The notes under the pieces: model-generated
Seen by the model: the letters and a program-made list of their open reading frames with translations, nothing else
What the model was told of the DNA's origin: nothing
Databases searched by the model: none
NCBI GenBank assembly: GCA_950097015.1
Contig: CATNEN010000001.1
Span: forward strand, 5,565,001 to 5,629,000
Direction of reading: 5' to 3'
Origin: Macrostomum hystrix
Lineage: Eukaryota; Platyhelminthes; Macrostomidae
Length of the DNA stretch: 64,000 nt
Made by a program: the position numbers and the translations under genes
Part shown: one piece after another, positions 25,655 through 35,619 of the stretch
How positions within the stretch are numbered: position 1 is the first letter of the stretch
Layout of the letters: each line of letters begins with the position of its first letter

Positions 25655-28600
25655 ATGTCCAACAAAGACAAAAGCGTTCCCATAGAAACTGAACTGCTAT
25701 GGCTACCAAAGATTTTCCAATCTGCCCAGCAACTATTTGGCGTGAAAAATATCGCAATTCAAATTGGCGCCAAATCTTCCAAAGCGGTGCTCATTGATGG
25801 CGCGAAAGAAAATGATCGACTGTTAATTTTTCATCTGAAATTTTTGGCAAGCTCCGAGTCGGAAGACGATTGTTTAAAATTCCTGGTCAGTTATGATGAC
25901 AGAGATTGTCAACTGAACGAACTGCTTGTCAACAAGCTCACACCACAGTTGAGCAGGTTGAGCACTTTGGCTGACAAGTGAGTATAATAACTATCTGCTG
26001 TTCTATAAATAGTAACAGGGAAATTTGATCAGAGATGCACTAGTCTATGTGTCGCACTGTTTCTAATCTAAATATACTAAAAATGTTTTTTTATATCAAA
26101 ATTTTTCTCAATTAAAAAATAACCATTGTTTTCGAGAAGGCGTACATTGTTGTAAGCTTATAGACTCAGTTTTGATTTTTGAAATAATTCACAATGGTAA
26201 ATACAGGAAATCATTTTATTCACTATTTGCTCCTAGAACTACATCTAGGATCTAAAATATTTTAAACATAGTACACGTTACATATTGTTAAATTCTGTGA
26301 GATGTGTGTCATAATAACTGTTAGAAATGATACGTGTTAGGCATTATATCATGTTAGACATGAAACATGTTAGACATTATTTATTGTTAGACATAATACC
26401 TGTTAGACATTATATCATGTTAGACATGATACCTGTTAGATATTATATCATGTTAGACATGATACCTGTTAGACTTTATATCATGTTAGACATGATACCT
26501 GTTAGATATTATATCATGTTAGACATGATACCTGTTAGACATTATATAATGTTAGACATGATACATGCTTGATATGACACATGTTAGATATGACACCCAG
26601 TTAAACATAATATTATCCGCTTCACATGCAAGTGTGAGAAATATTTTTTGGCAGCTCATTTTGTGTTTCATTGACTGTTTCATTTCAAATTCACAAATTT
26701 TAGAATTCGCGAGGTCGATTTCACAGAACATGTGCCGAAATCCGCTGCCTTGCTTGCTGACCTCGCCGAACTGCATCCGCAAGAGCTGTTCCATCTCACT
26801 GATGATCTAGATAGAAAAATTGATCAATTTAGATTCTGTTTGATTGATTCAAATCCGACTCGCTGCCGGATTACCAGGGTGAGACATTGGGAAACAAGTC
26901 CAGCTGTTAGACACTGTTATAACTGTTAGACACTGACCTCTATAGTTAGACACTCGGTTCTATCTGTTAGACACTGTATTCTATCTGTTAGACACTGGAT
27001 TCTATCTGTTAGACACTGGATTCTATCTGTTAGACACTGGATTCTATCTGTTAGACACTGGATTCTATCTGTTAGACACTGGATTCTATCTGTTAGACAC
27101 TGGATTCTATCTGTTAGACACTGGATTCTATCTGTTAGACACTGGATTCTGTCTGTTAGACATTCGATTCTGTCTGTTAGACACCATTGGATTCTGTCTG
27201 TTAGACACTGGATTCTGTCTGTTAGACATTCGATTCTGTCTGTTAGACACCACTGGATTCTATCTGTTAGACACTGGATTCTGTCTGTTAGACACTGGAT
27301 TCTGTCTGTTAGACACTGGATTCTGTCTGTTAGACACCACTGGATTCTATCTGTTAGACACTGGATTCTGTCTGTTAGACACTGGATTCTGTCTGTTAGA
27401 CACTGGATTCTGTCTGTTAGACACCACTGGATTCTATCTGTTAGACACTGTATTCTATCTGTTAGACACTGGATTCTGTCTGTTAGACACTGGATTCTGT
27501 CTGTTAGACACTGGATTCTGTCTGTTAGACACCACTGGATTCTATCTGTTAGACACTGTATTCTGTCTGTTAGACACTGGATTCTGTCTGTTAGACATTC
27601 GATTCTGTCTGTTAGACACCACTGGATTCTATCTGTTAGACACTGGATTCTGTCTGTTAGACACTGTATTCTGTCTGTTAGACACTGGATTCTGTCTGTT
27701 AGACATTCGATTCTGTCTGTTAGACACCACTGGATTCTATCTGTTAGACACTGGATTCTGTCTGTTAGACACTGGATTCTGTCTGTTAGACACCACTGGA
27801 TTCTATCTGTTAGACACTGTATTCTATCTGTTAGACACTGGATTCTGTCTGTTAGACACTGGATTCTGTCTGTTAGACACTGGATTCTGTCTGTTAGACA
27901 CCACTGGATTCTATCTGTTAGACACTGTATTCTGTCTGTTAGACACTGGATTCTGTCTGTTAGACATTCGATTCTGTCTGTTAGACACCACTGGATTCTA
28001 TCTGTTAGACACTGGATTCTGTCTGTTAGACACTGTATTCTGTCTGTTAGACACTGGATTCTGTCTGTTAGACATTCGATTCTGTCTGTTAGACACCACT
28101 GGATTCTATCTGTTAGACACTGGATTCTGTCTGTTAGACACTGGATTCTGTCTGTTAGACACTGGATTCTGTCTGTTAGACACCACTGGATTCTATCTGT
28201 TAGACACTGGATTCTATCTGTTAGACACTGGATTCTATCTGTTAGACACCACTGGATTCTATTTGTTAGACACTGGATTCTGTCTGTTAGACACCACTGG
28301 ATTCTATCAGTTAGACACTGGATTCTATCTGTTAGACACTGGATTCTGTCTGTTAGACACTGGATTCCAACTGTTAGTTTGTTTGTTAGACATTAAAATC
28401 TAGCTGTTAAACTTTTGAATCTAGTAGTTGTTCTTTTGGAAGCTGGTTGTTCAAATGTTAAATCCTAGTCTTGTATCTTCCATCTCAGATGTACACATTT
28501 TATCTAATCTGGTACTTCCAAAATAACTCACTTTACTTGGTCTCTCTCTCAGTCACGTGACTTCTAAATTTAGACATTCTTTAGCGCAGGAGCGGTGCGT

Positions 28601-31239
28601 AACGAAGGATTTCTTGCTCTTTTTAATAATGGCACATTCTCGTCCCGTTGCTTACAATTTCTGAAGCGGCGACAGGCTGGTTAATAGCAAATCAGATTAA
28701 TTTGAAAGAAAAAAATCTTTTAAAAAAAACTTACAACCTAGCGCCTCAACTTCCTATCCAATGCACCTTCTTTCTATTATATTTTATAACTTATAAAAAA
28801 GATTTCCCGTAGCAACGGTTGCCAAGGCCAAAGCGAAGACCTACCGGAGTCGACTAGCAATCAGCTTCTAGCAGTTAAGAGAAGCCTTGCAGTTGAATTT
28901 GGCAAAGCGGACGGTGCCAATGAGTGGGACTCGGAGGACGAAGCTTTGACTTTGTGGCTGTCCAGACTGTCTGGTCAGTGCAGCAATAATATTTTTCATA
29001 CATTTATAACTATCAACAGATTGATTGCTGCTTTTTTGAAGGGGGTTCTAGCCGACGGGTTGTAGCCTAGCGAGGGGTTGTAGCCTAGTGAGGGGTTGTA
29101 GCCTAGTGAGGGGTTATAGCCTAGTGAGGGGTTGTAGCCTAGTGAGGGGTTGTAGCCTAGTGAGGGGTTGTAGCCTAGTGAGGGGTTGTAGCCTAGTGAG
29201 GGGTTGTAGCCTAGCAAGGGATTGTAGCCTAGCGAGGGGTTGTAGCCTAGTGAGGGGTTGTAGCCTAGTGAGGGATTGTAGCCTAGTGAGGGGTTATAGC
29301 CTAGTGAGGGGTTATAGCCTAGTGAGGGGTTATAGCCTAGTGAGGGGTTATAGCCTAGTGAGGGGTTATAGCCTAGTGAGGGGTTATAGCCTAGTGAGGG
29401 GTTGTAGCCTAGTGAGGGGTTGTAGCCTAGTGAGGGGTTGTAGCCTAGTGAGGGGTTATAGCCTAGTGAGGGGTTGTAGCCTAGTGAGGGGTTATAGCCT
29501 AGTGAGGGGTTGTAGCCTAGTGAGGGGTTATAGCCTAGTGAGGGGTTATAGCCTAGTGAGGGGTTGTAGCCTAGTGAGGGGTTATAGCCTAGTGAGGGGT
29601 TATAGCCTAGTGAGGGGTTATAGCCTAGTGAGGGGTTATAGCCTAGTGAGGGGTTATAGCCTAGTGAGGGGTTATAGCCTAGTGAGGGGTTATAGCCTAG
29701 TGAGGGGTTGTAGCCTAGTGAGGGGTTATAGCCTAGTGAGGGGTTGTAGCCTAGTGAGGGGTTGTAGCCTAGTGAGGGATTGTAGCCTAGCGAGGGATTG
29801 TAGCCTAGCGAGGGGTTGTAGCCTAGCAAGGGATTGTAGCCTAGTCAGGGGTTGTAGCCTAGTGAGGGGTTATAGCCTAGTGAGGGGTTGTAGCCTAGTC
29901 AGGGGTTGTAGCCTAGTCGCTAGAGTTTCGGACTTACACCTAAAAGTTCGGGGTTCGTTTTTCAACTCCATTAGTATAAGTGGGAGAAACCTAATTTCTT
30001 AAATGTGATACAAGCATCAGTTGGGGTAATTGAGGTTCTACAGCCAATCACACATTTCTACCCCCAGCTGATGCTGATACCATCTAGAGTCTAGTTGATT
30101 GGCTGCGATTGGCCATCATATGTACTGTCTGTAACCTAATTAGTCTTGAAACCTTTTCAGTACACTGCTTATTTTGCACTGATAAGAAGCATGTTACAGA
30201 AATTGCGCCTATTAATATTTTCAGGATCCACTGGAGAGGACATTGTTCGTATTGCACGACCGGCAGTAAATGTGTACACCAACTTAATAGAATCCGAGCT
30301 TCAGCGCCCTACATCTGGGACTATGCCAACTCTGATAGCCATTGCAGATAGCTTCTTTGCGGCCAAGTCTTGTCGTGACGCTGTGCTCAAGGACTTTCAA
30401 GGAAATGGTCGAGTGGTAAGCGCTAGAATAGATTTTGTCTTGTTTGCTTTTTGCTTTAAATTAGATGTTAGATTTAGAACTAGTGTTAGATATCCTGTGT
30501 CTAAAACTGTTAGATATCCTGTGTCTAAAACTGTTAGATATCCTGTGTCTAAAACTGTTAGATATCCTGTGTCTAAAACTGTTAGATATCCTGCGTCTAA
30601 CTGTTAGATATCCTGCGTCTAACTGTTAGATATCCTGTGTCTAAAACTGTTAGATATCCTGTGTCTAAAACTGTTAGATATCCTGTGTCTAAAACTGTTA
30701 GATATCCTGTGTCTAAAACTGTTAGATATCCTGTGTCTAAAACTGTTAGATATCCTGTGTCTAAAACTGTTAGATATCCTGTGTCTAAAACTGTTAGATA
30801 TCCTGTGTCTAAAACTGTTAGATATCCTGTGTCTAAAACTGTTAGATATCCTGTGTCTAAAACTGTTAGATATCCTGTGTCTAAAACTGTTAGATATCCT
30901 GTGTCTAAAACTGTTAGATATCCTGCGTCTAACTGTTAGATATCCTGTGTCTAAAACTGTTAGATATCCTGTGTCTAAAACTGTTAGATATCCTGTGTCT
31001 AAAACTGTTAGATATCCTGTGTCTAGGTGAAATTTACAGTAGTAAATTACCTGTAACAGTAGTTTGTGAGCGTTAATTTGCACTCTTTGCTGATGAATTC
31101 CCAGAATTAAAAAATCATTTATTAACCAGTAACTTTTCAGCTAACTCGCAAAAGCATTCGTCAATTGCAGGTCATCCGGTTTATCAAGGACACGAAGTTT
31201 ATCGGCATGCTGGGTGCCCTGGCTGCTGAAGCTGAATGA
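25655..31239 (+). CDS. Six-exon gene of unknown function, 313 residues
   Basis: Exons deduced by reading phase: 25655-25977, 26704-26878, 28489-28511 (23-bp microexon), 28813-28973, 30225-30415 and 31171-31239. They sum to 942 bp and all have GT-AG borders. The start has a good context (gcagccATGTCC). The product is soluble-looking: no signal peptide, no membrane segment, a helical and acidic middle (EWDSEDEALTLW) and an Ala-rich end (GMLGALAAEAE). I do not recognise the family. The microexon call rests on a pyrimidine tract with CAG before it, a GT after it and exact restoration of phase between exons 2 and 4; without it the phase fails. Introns 1, 2, 4 and 5 contain minisatellites, and intron 4 also contains a SINE. 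The kinase gene starts about 470 bp downstream on the same strand. Confidence 0.75.
26327..26600. repeat. 33-bp dimeric repeat in intron 1 of the unknown gene
   Basis: Alternating 18- and 15-bp half units built on TGTTAGACAT (GTTAGACATGATACC and GTTAGACATTATATCA). Confidence 0.88.
26925..28375. repeat. 21-bp minisatellite in intron 2 of the unknown gene
   Basis: About 69 units built on CTGTTAGACACTGGATTCT with A/G alternation (TATCT or TGTCT). A longer CACCACTGG variant recurs every few units, giving a higher-order period. The array begins soon after the intron's splice donor and almost fills it. Confidence 0.97.
29053..29925 (+). repeat. 18-bp minisatellite (GGGGTTGTAGCCTAGTGA)n derived from a SINE head
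   Basis: About 48 copies in intron 4 of the unknown gene. The unit shares 15 consecutive bases (GGTTGTAGCCTAGTG) with the 5' end of the intact SINE at 32.16 kb, including most of its Pol III A box. The last unit runs straight into a SINE body at 29.9 kb. Minus-strand LGYNPS and plus-strand RGCSLV hexapeptide frames are artefacts. Confidence 0.95.
29902..30090 (+). mobile_element. SINE family A, degraded copy with a second inverted tail
   Basis: It continues from the array with TAGCCTAGTCGCTAGAG, a tRNA-like head and a degraded B box (GGGGTTCGTTTTT near 29950). After an internal deletion comes the tail ACAAGCATCAGTTGGGGTAA (30010-30029). A second tail in reverse orientation (CCCCCAGCTGATGCTGATAC) lies at 30061-30080. 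Confidence 0.75.
30470..31026. repeat. 24-bp minisatellite in intron 5 of the unknown gene
   Basis: About 23 nearly identical units of CTGTTAGATATCCTGTGTCT plus AAAA. A shorter variant (CCTGCGTCTAA) occurs near 30590, 30615 and 30925. It shares the CTGTTAGA core with the arrays in introns 1 and 2. Confidence 0.96.
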
Positions 31240-31712
31240 TTGGACGGATGCAATAATTACCGCGACAAACTCTGCAACTACTAAAATCACGACAGTAGTA
31301 TGTGCGCGAGATAATTTTATCCAGCGTTTTCTGATTAAACTGTTACGACATTTCGCATAAAACTTCTTAAATTAAAAAAACTTATTACGGAAAATTAAAT
31401 CCGTTTTTTTCATAGCTTTTACAAGTTTTTTATTGGAAATTACTTTTTTTCTTAAAAACAATCAGCGATAAGTACCAACATGTTCTATTTTTAAAACATG
31501 TGTATAATAACTTAAGCAAAGTGAGTGCCTTTGTGCCATAGACTAAAGGCCGATCGCTTTACCGACAGATCAGGGGTTGTCAAGCAAACAAGAAAATTTC
31601 TTGTCATCTCTTAAATCTATCAAGTTTTGAGACATTTTGAGAAGTTTGAGACGTCTTTTGAGAAGTTCAGCACAATATTGGCTAGCTGAAACGGCCGAGA
31701 CAGCTTATTGTC
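31240..31712. other. Intergenic region between the unknown gene and the kinase
   Basis: AT-rich with no gene. It must contain the 3' UTR of the upstream gene and the promoter/5' UTR of the kinase. A series of GAGAAGTTTGAGAC-like direct repeats lies near 31630-31670. Confidence 0.4.
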
Positions 31713-34680
31713 ATGCCCAGCGAAGAAAACAATCAGGCAGTCGTGGATGATGAAGAGGAAAAACGCAAGATGCTAAGCATCTTCCGCGACGAGAGTGGCA
31801 AAAGCGACCACTGGAACAAAATGTACATCCACAGCAGCCTATTTCTGCTCGGCTGTGGTGCCTACGGAAGTGTATTTCAGGTATGGCTTAAGGTCACAGT
31901 AGTTAAAGCAGTTGTGAGCTATTGCGATGTTATTCAAGCTGTCCGAGCAGTGATAACATAATATTAGCAGGAGAACTGAGGACACATTTAGAGACACTCA
32001 ACTTCTTCCTTCAGACCCCGGAAGCACACATGCACACAGGTTTTCTCTCTCCTTTGAATTAAAATTATCAGCTCTTGTAATCTGATGACACTGTATTCTA
32101 CCTGTTAGACAGTGGCTAAAGCCGGATTTAAAGCTGGCTTCTGACATCTTCTTAGATCTTAGAGAGGTTGTAGCCTAGTGGTTAGAGCGTCGGACTCACG
32201 ACTTGAAGGTCGGGGGTTCGATTCCCGACACCACTGAAACAATTTGTGTCCTTTAGCAAGACACTTAACTCTGCATTGCTTCAGTTCACCCAGCTGTTAA
32301 ATGGGTACCAGCATCAGCTGGGATAATTGAAGGTGGGTGTGGCGTCCCCCCAGTCCATGGACTGAACAGCTGTACGCAGTCTTCAGATGCGCCGCGCAAT
32401 AGCTGCGCTGTGCTGTAGGCTGCAGATCTGACCCGATTGGGGCAGGTGTAATCAATTGTTAGTATTATTTATTATTACATCTTACCCAACTGGACTAGGT
32501 GTTTTTAACAGTTAATAATGTAAAATAATACTAAAACTGACCGCATCGAATTGTCAGGTGACCACAAGGCTGTACACGCCCAAGCAGAAGATAGCCAAAG
32601 ATCGGTACACTTATCATCCAGACTTTCTGGCCAACATTGCCTCTCAGAAGCGGATAAAAGTTGAACAGCTGGACAAAATGAGGGATAATCAGCGAGATGA
32701 AAGACTGCTTGACATTGTTGCTGTCAAATACGAAATTCTTGAACAGTCACATCTGGAAGACGGTGCAACTCGATTCTTTCTGTTCCTTCGCCGCGAGTTC
32801 CTGATCATGGACGCTATCTGGCGCAGAAGCGCTCGCGTGCTGGTGGGATTTCCAATGGTATTCGACTTTAGCTACATCGGCGACAAACTTCAGTACGGCG
32901 TCAATCAAAAGTACAAGAACATCTTCACCTATCTCAACATACAGGGCGAGGAGGTCAAGTTCTTCTCTGACATAAACAACAGGAACCTGGAGGGTGTCAC
33001 TAAGATTTCCTACATGAGCATGGAACTGTTGGGTCCTTCTATTGACGACTTTCGTAATTATTTCGAGCCTTGGTACGCTGAAAATAAGATCAAGACCTTC
33101 TTCCAGGTGCGAACAGTGTTTCGCATCGCGGACCAGTTACTTTGCCGCCTGTTCGTGCTGCACAGATCCGGATTTGTTCATCACGACTTGAAGCCGGACA
33201 ATATTGCTGTGGGCAATGGACGAGCTATGAACACTATCTACCTGTTGGACTTTGGCTTTGCTAAGCAGGTATGAGCTGATTGATGAGTCATGACGTCTTT
33301 TGCAGTCATAATTTCACATCTTCCAATTCAATCACGCGGCAATTGCAGATATCTAAAACAACTCCGACTGAGTGGATGGGCTCGAGAAAGTTCATCGCAG
33401 TCGACACCTTTCTAAACGAGAAGCCAAACTACTCGCAAGACATCGAGAGCTGGTTCTACGTAGTCTTGACTCTGCTGTACGACGCGCTGCCTTGGTCCGA
33501 GGAGTTTATCGCTCCTGTTCTCGGCGACAACGCGGAAGAGTCTCACAAATGGAATCACGTCAACACCATGAAGAAGAGCTGGTGGGGCGATCCAGCTGAG
33601 GCTCACACTCTGTACAGCATGATGGACAGCATCGCCAAGATTCATTCCAAGGAAGTGCCAGACATTCGTAACATCATTGATCAACTGCACAAGAAGACTC
33701 GCGACTTGCGCGCCAATTTGCGCCATATGTACGACGTCGAAACAGTGAATGGCGAGTTGTGCAGCATGAACTCGAATATCTCCAAGGGTTACATGTCCAT
33801 TCGCAAAGTGCTGCTGCAGATATTCGACCTGCCCAATATTTGGAGGAATCCATACATTGGCGATAGCGAGTTGCGCGCTTTCAAAAAAGCGCGTCAAGAG
33901 AAAAATCTTCCCTCTTACACCTGGGATAGCCAAAATTTCCGCTGGGAATGGGACCGCAATCACGAGCGAATGCTCGCCAACAAGTCACATGAATCATCTG
34001 GCAGTCAATCTGTTGAAACGCAGTCCATTGAGCAGGCTTTCTCCAAGGTATCTAAACAGCTCGGTACCCGGGGCGCGGGACCCGACTTTCGACAGTCGCA
34101 GCCCGAGTCAGCGGCCAATAGCAACTCCGATTCGACTCGTGAGTGGCTGGGTCAGCTGCTGACGACGCTTAGTAACACCTCGCTTGATCCGAGAATCAGG
34201 CAACAGGCCCGGCAAGCGCTGATCAGAGACGCAGACTCCGGCTGGGGCAAGATAGCTCGACCGGACGAGATCAGCTACGCCTACGATAGGCAGCGCGACA
34301 CTCTCGTGCCAAAGAACAGCGGCCGAAGGTACATCGAGCCAGGAAGAGCAAGGCTACAGCGTAACTATGGCAACGATCTGTTCACTGTGACAGACCAGCC
34401 GGGGAAATCCACCGGAGTGGTGGGCGAACTGTTGTACAATAGGCACAATCGCGTGACTGCGCCAAAGCTAGATCTCGTATGGCGCACTGGGATAAAACGC
34501 GTGTTGGCTCGCCAGGCCTCCAAATCGGTGGTGCCGGCTCAGGCAAGGACGGTCAAAATGACAGCTCCCGATCCCAGCGCCCTGAAATCTCACCTAAGAG
34601 TTCGAAGACTCAGCAGCGGTGCGAATGTCGGCGGCCGTACGAAAACTGCTACTCAGAGGACTGCAAAACAAAACGCTTGA
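31713..34680 (+). CDS. CK1-superfamily protein kinase, 736 residues, three exons
   Basis: Exons 31713-31880, 32558-33268 and 33349-34680, all joined in phase 0 with GT-AG borders. The kinase domain has a glycine loop GCGAYG (47-52), VAVK with Lys113, MELLGPSIDDF (a CK1-type hinge), the catalytic loop HHDLKPDN (Asp266), DFG (Asp287), and TEWMGSRKF..DIESW..V...ALPW, where CK1 and tau-tubulin kinases have GT.RY.S and DDLES..Y....LPW. All catalytic residues are present, so activity is expected. Unusual features are about 60 residues between the glycine loop and VAVK, and HHD instead of HRD. The last 300 residues are basic and Ser/Arg-rich with no recognised domain. Serine/threonine protein phosphorylation is the family role; the substrate is unknown. 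Intron 1 holds a full SINE. Confidence 0.92.
32087..32115 (+). repeat. Solo minisatellite monomer in kinase intron 1
   Basis: One isolated copy, with flanking bases, of the 21-bp unit that forms the intron-2 array of the upstream gene (GACACTGTATTCTACCTGTT then AGACAGTGG). It differs at two of 29 positions from units at about 27.44 kb. Confidence 0.7.
32161..32465 (+). mobile_element. SINE family A, full-length copy
   Basis: A tRNA-derived head with A box TAGCCTAGTGG (32171-32181) and B box GGTTCGATTCC (32215-32225) is followed by a body containing GCAAGACACTTAACTC and AAATGGGTACCAGC. It ends in a GATCTGACCCGATTGGGGCA-type tail. From memory, the body resembles the conserved central domain of tRNA-derived SINEs in many invertebrates and fish. 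It lies in sense orientation in kinase intron 1. The long non-tRNA body excludes a plain tRNA gene. Confidence 0.88.
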
Positions 34681-35619
34681 GAGAAACCTTTGAGAACTGC
34701 TGCTAGCACTAAACTAATATGCTGAACTTAATTTCGAAAACCTCTGAGGAAATTTGAAATGAACAGCTTTGAGTTTTCGAATTCTAAAACTTCGAATTCT
34801 CAAAATTCTTCGAATTCCCAAAACGCTCTTTTAGACTCGTCTGTAGAGCATTAGCCGAACAGAATTGGAACGGAACAAATGCAAATCATTTTTAATTTCG
34901 TGCCGTCTGGTTTTTTTTATAGAAAACTTTCATTATTCTGCAAAAATGGTGTTTCTGCATCATAATTAAACTGGGAAATAGTTTTTGCACACACAGCGAA
35001 ATGCTGAATACATTTGGCTTGCTTGTAGTGCTTCTTTTTTCGGATTGATTTTCAAGACCGTTTCTTCACAAACTGTCGAATTAAACAAGCCGTTATAAGA
35101 CCAAATCGGGATTAAAATTAATTCAAAAGTTGTGATTGTTTTAATAGTTTAAATTTAAAGACAAATAACAAGAAATTGAGCATATTTTTTAAAGCAAAAT
35201 AGGCCTGTATAAAAAAGTGCTTTTAAAACAGATAAATTCATTGCACATTGAGAAATTGAAAAATCAATAAAACTATATTCAATATTTTCATTAAGAATCA
35301 GGACAACACATATTCTATTACTAAATAGCGATAATACTGAGAAATGAGAAAAAATATGGCCTATTACAATCGGAAGACAATTAGGCTAGGCACTATAATT
35401 TAATTGAAAAAAAATTGGCTTCTGTTTGAAAAATACATTTTGTCAATATACGAGCAAGATACTCGTAATTAAAATATGATAATTCTGTGTGTTGATTTTA
35501 TATTACATAAACTTGTTGATTCCAGAAAGCAAGCTAAACATTTCACAGGCAATCTGTGAAAGAAAGACTTTAATAAAAAAACTCGCTTGCTGGTGTGAGA
35601 AAGATAATTGTTATAAGAG
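34681..35619. other. Kinase 3' flank, AT-rich, no gene seen
   Basis: It probably holds the kinase 3' UTR. AATAAA occurs near 35265 and 35572 on the plus strand as possible poly(A) signals. No coding exon of the JIP-like gene on the opposite strand is visible here. Confidence 0.4.

Noticed and set aside
28996-29829. LGYNPS hexapeptide protein of 277 residues on the minus strand
   Set aside because: It is the 18-bp SINE-derived array translated; it lies in an intron of the opposite-strand gene.
25655-31239. Pantothenate kinase homologue
   Set aside because: A weak resemblance at IAIQIGAKSSKAVLID and near the C-terminus, but no GGGS/T glycine motifs or other family blocks are present.
32161-32232. 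A functional tRNA gene with intact A and B boxes
   Set aside because: The head continues into a long SINE body shared with other copies, so it is a retroelement promoter rather than a tRNA gene.
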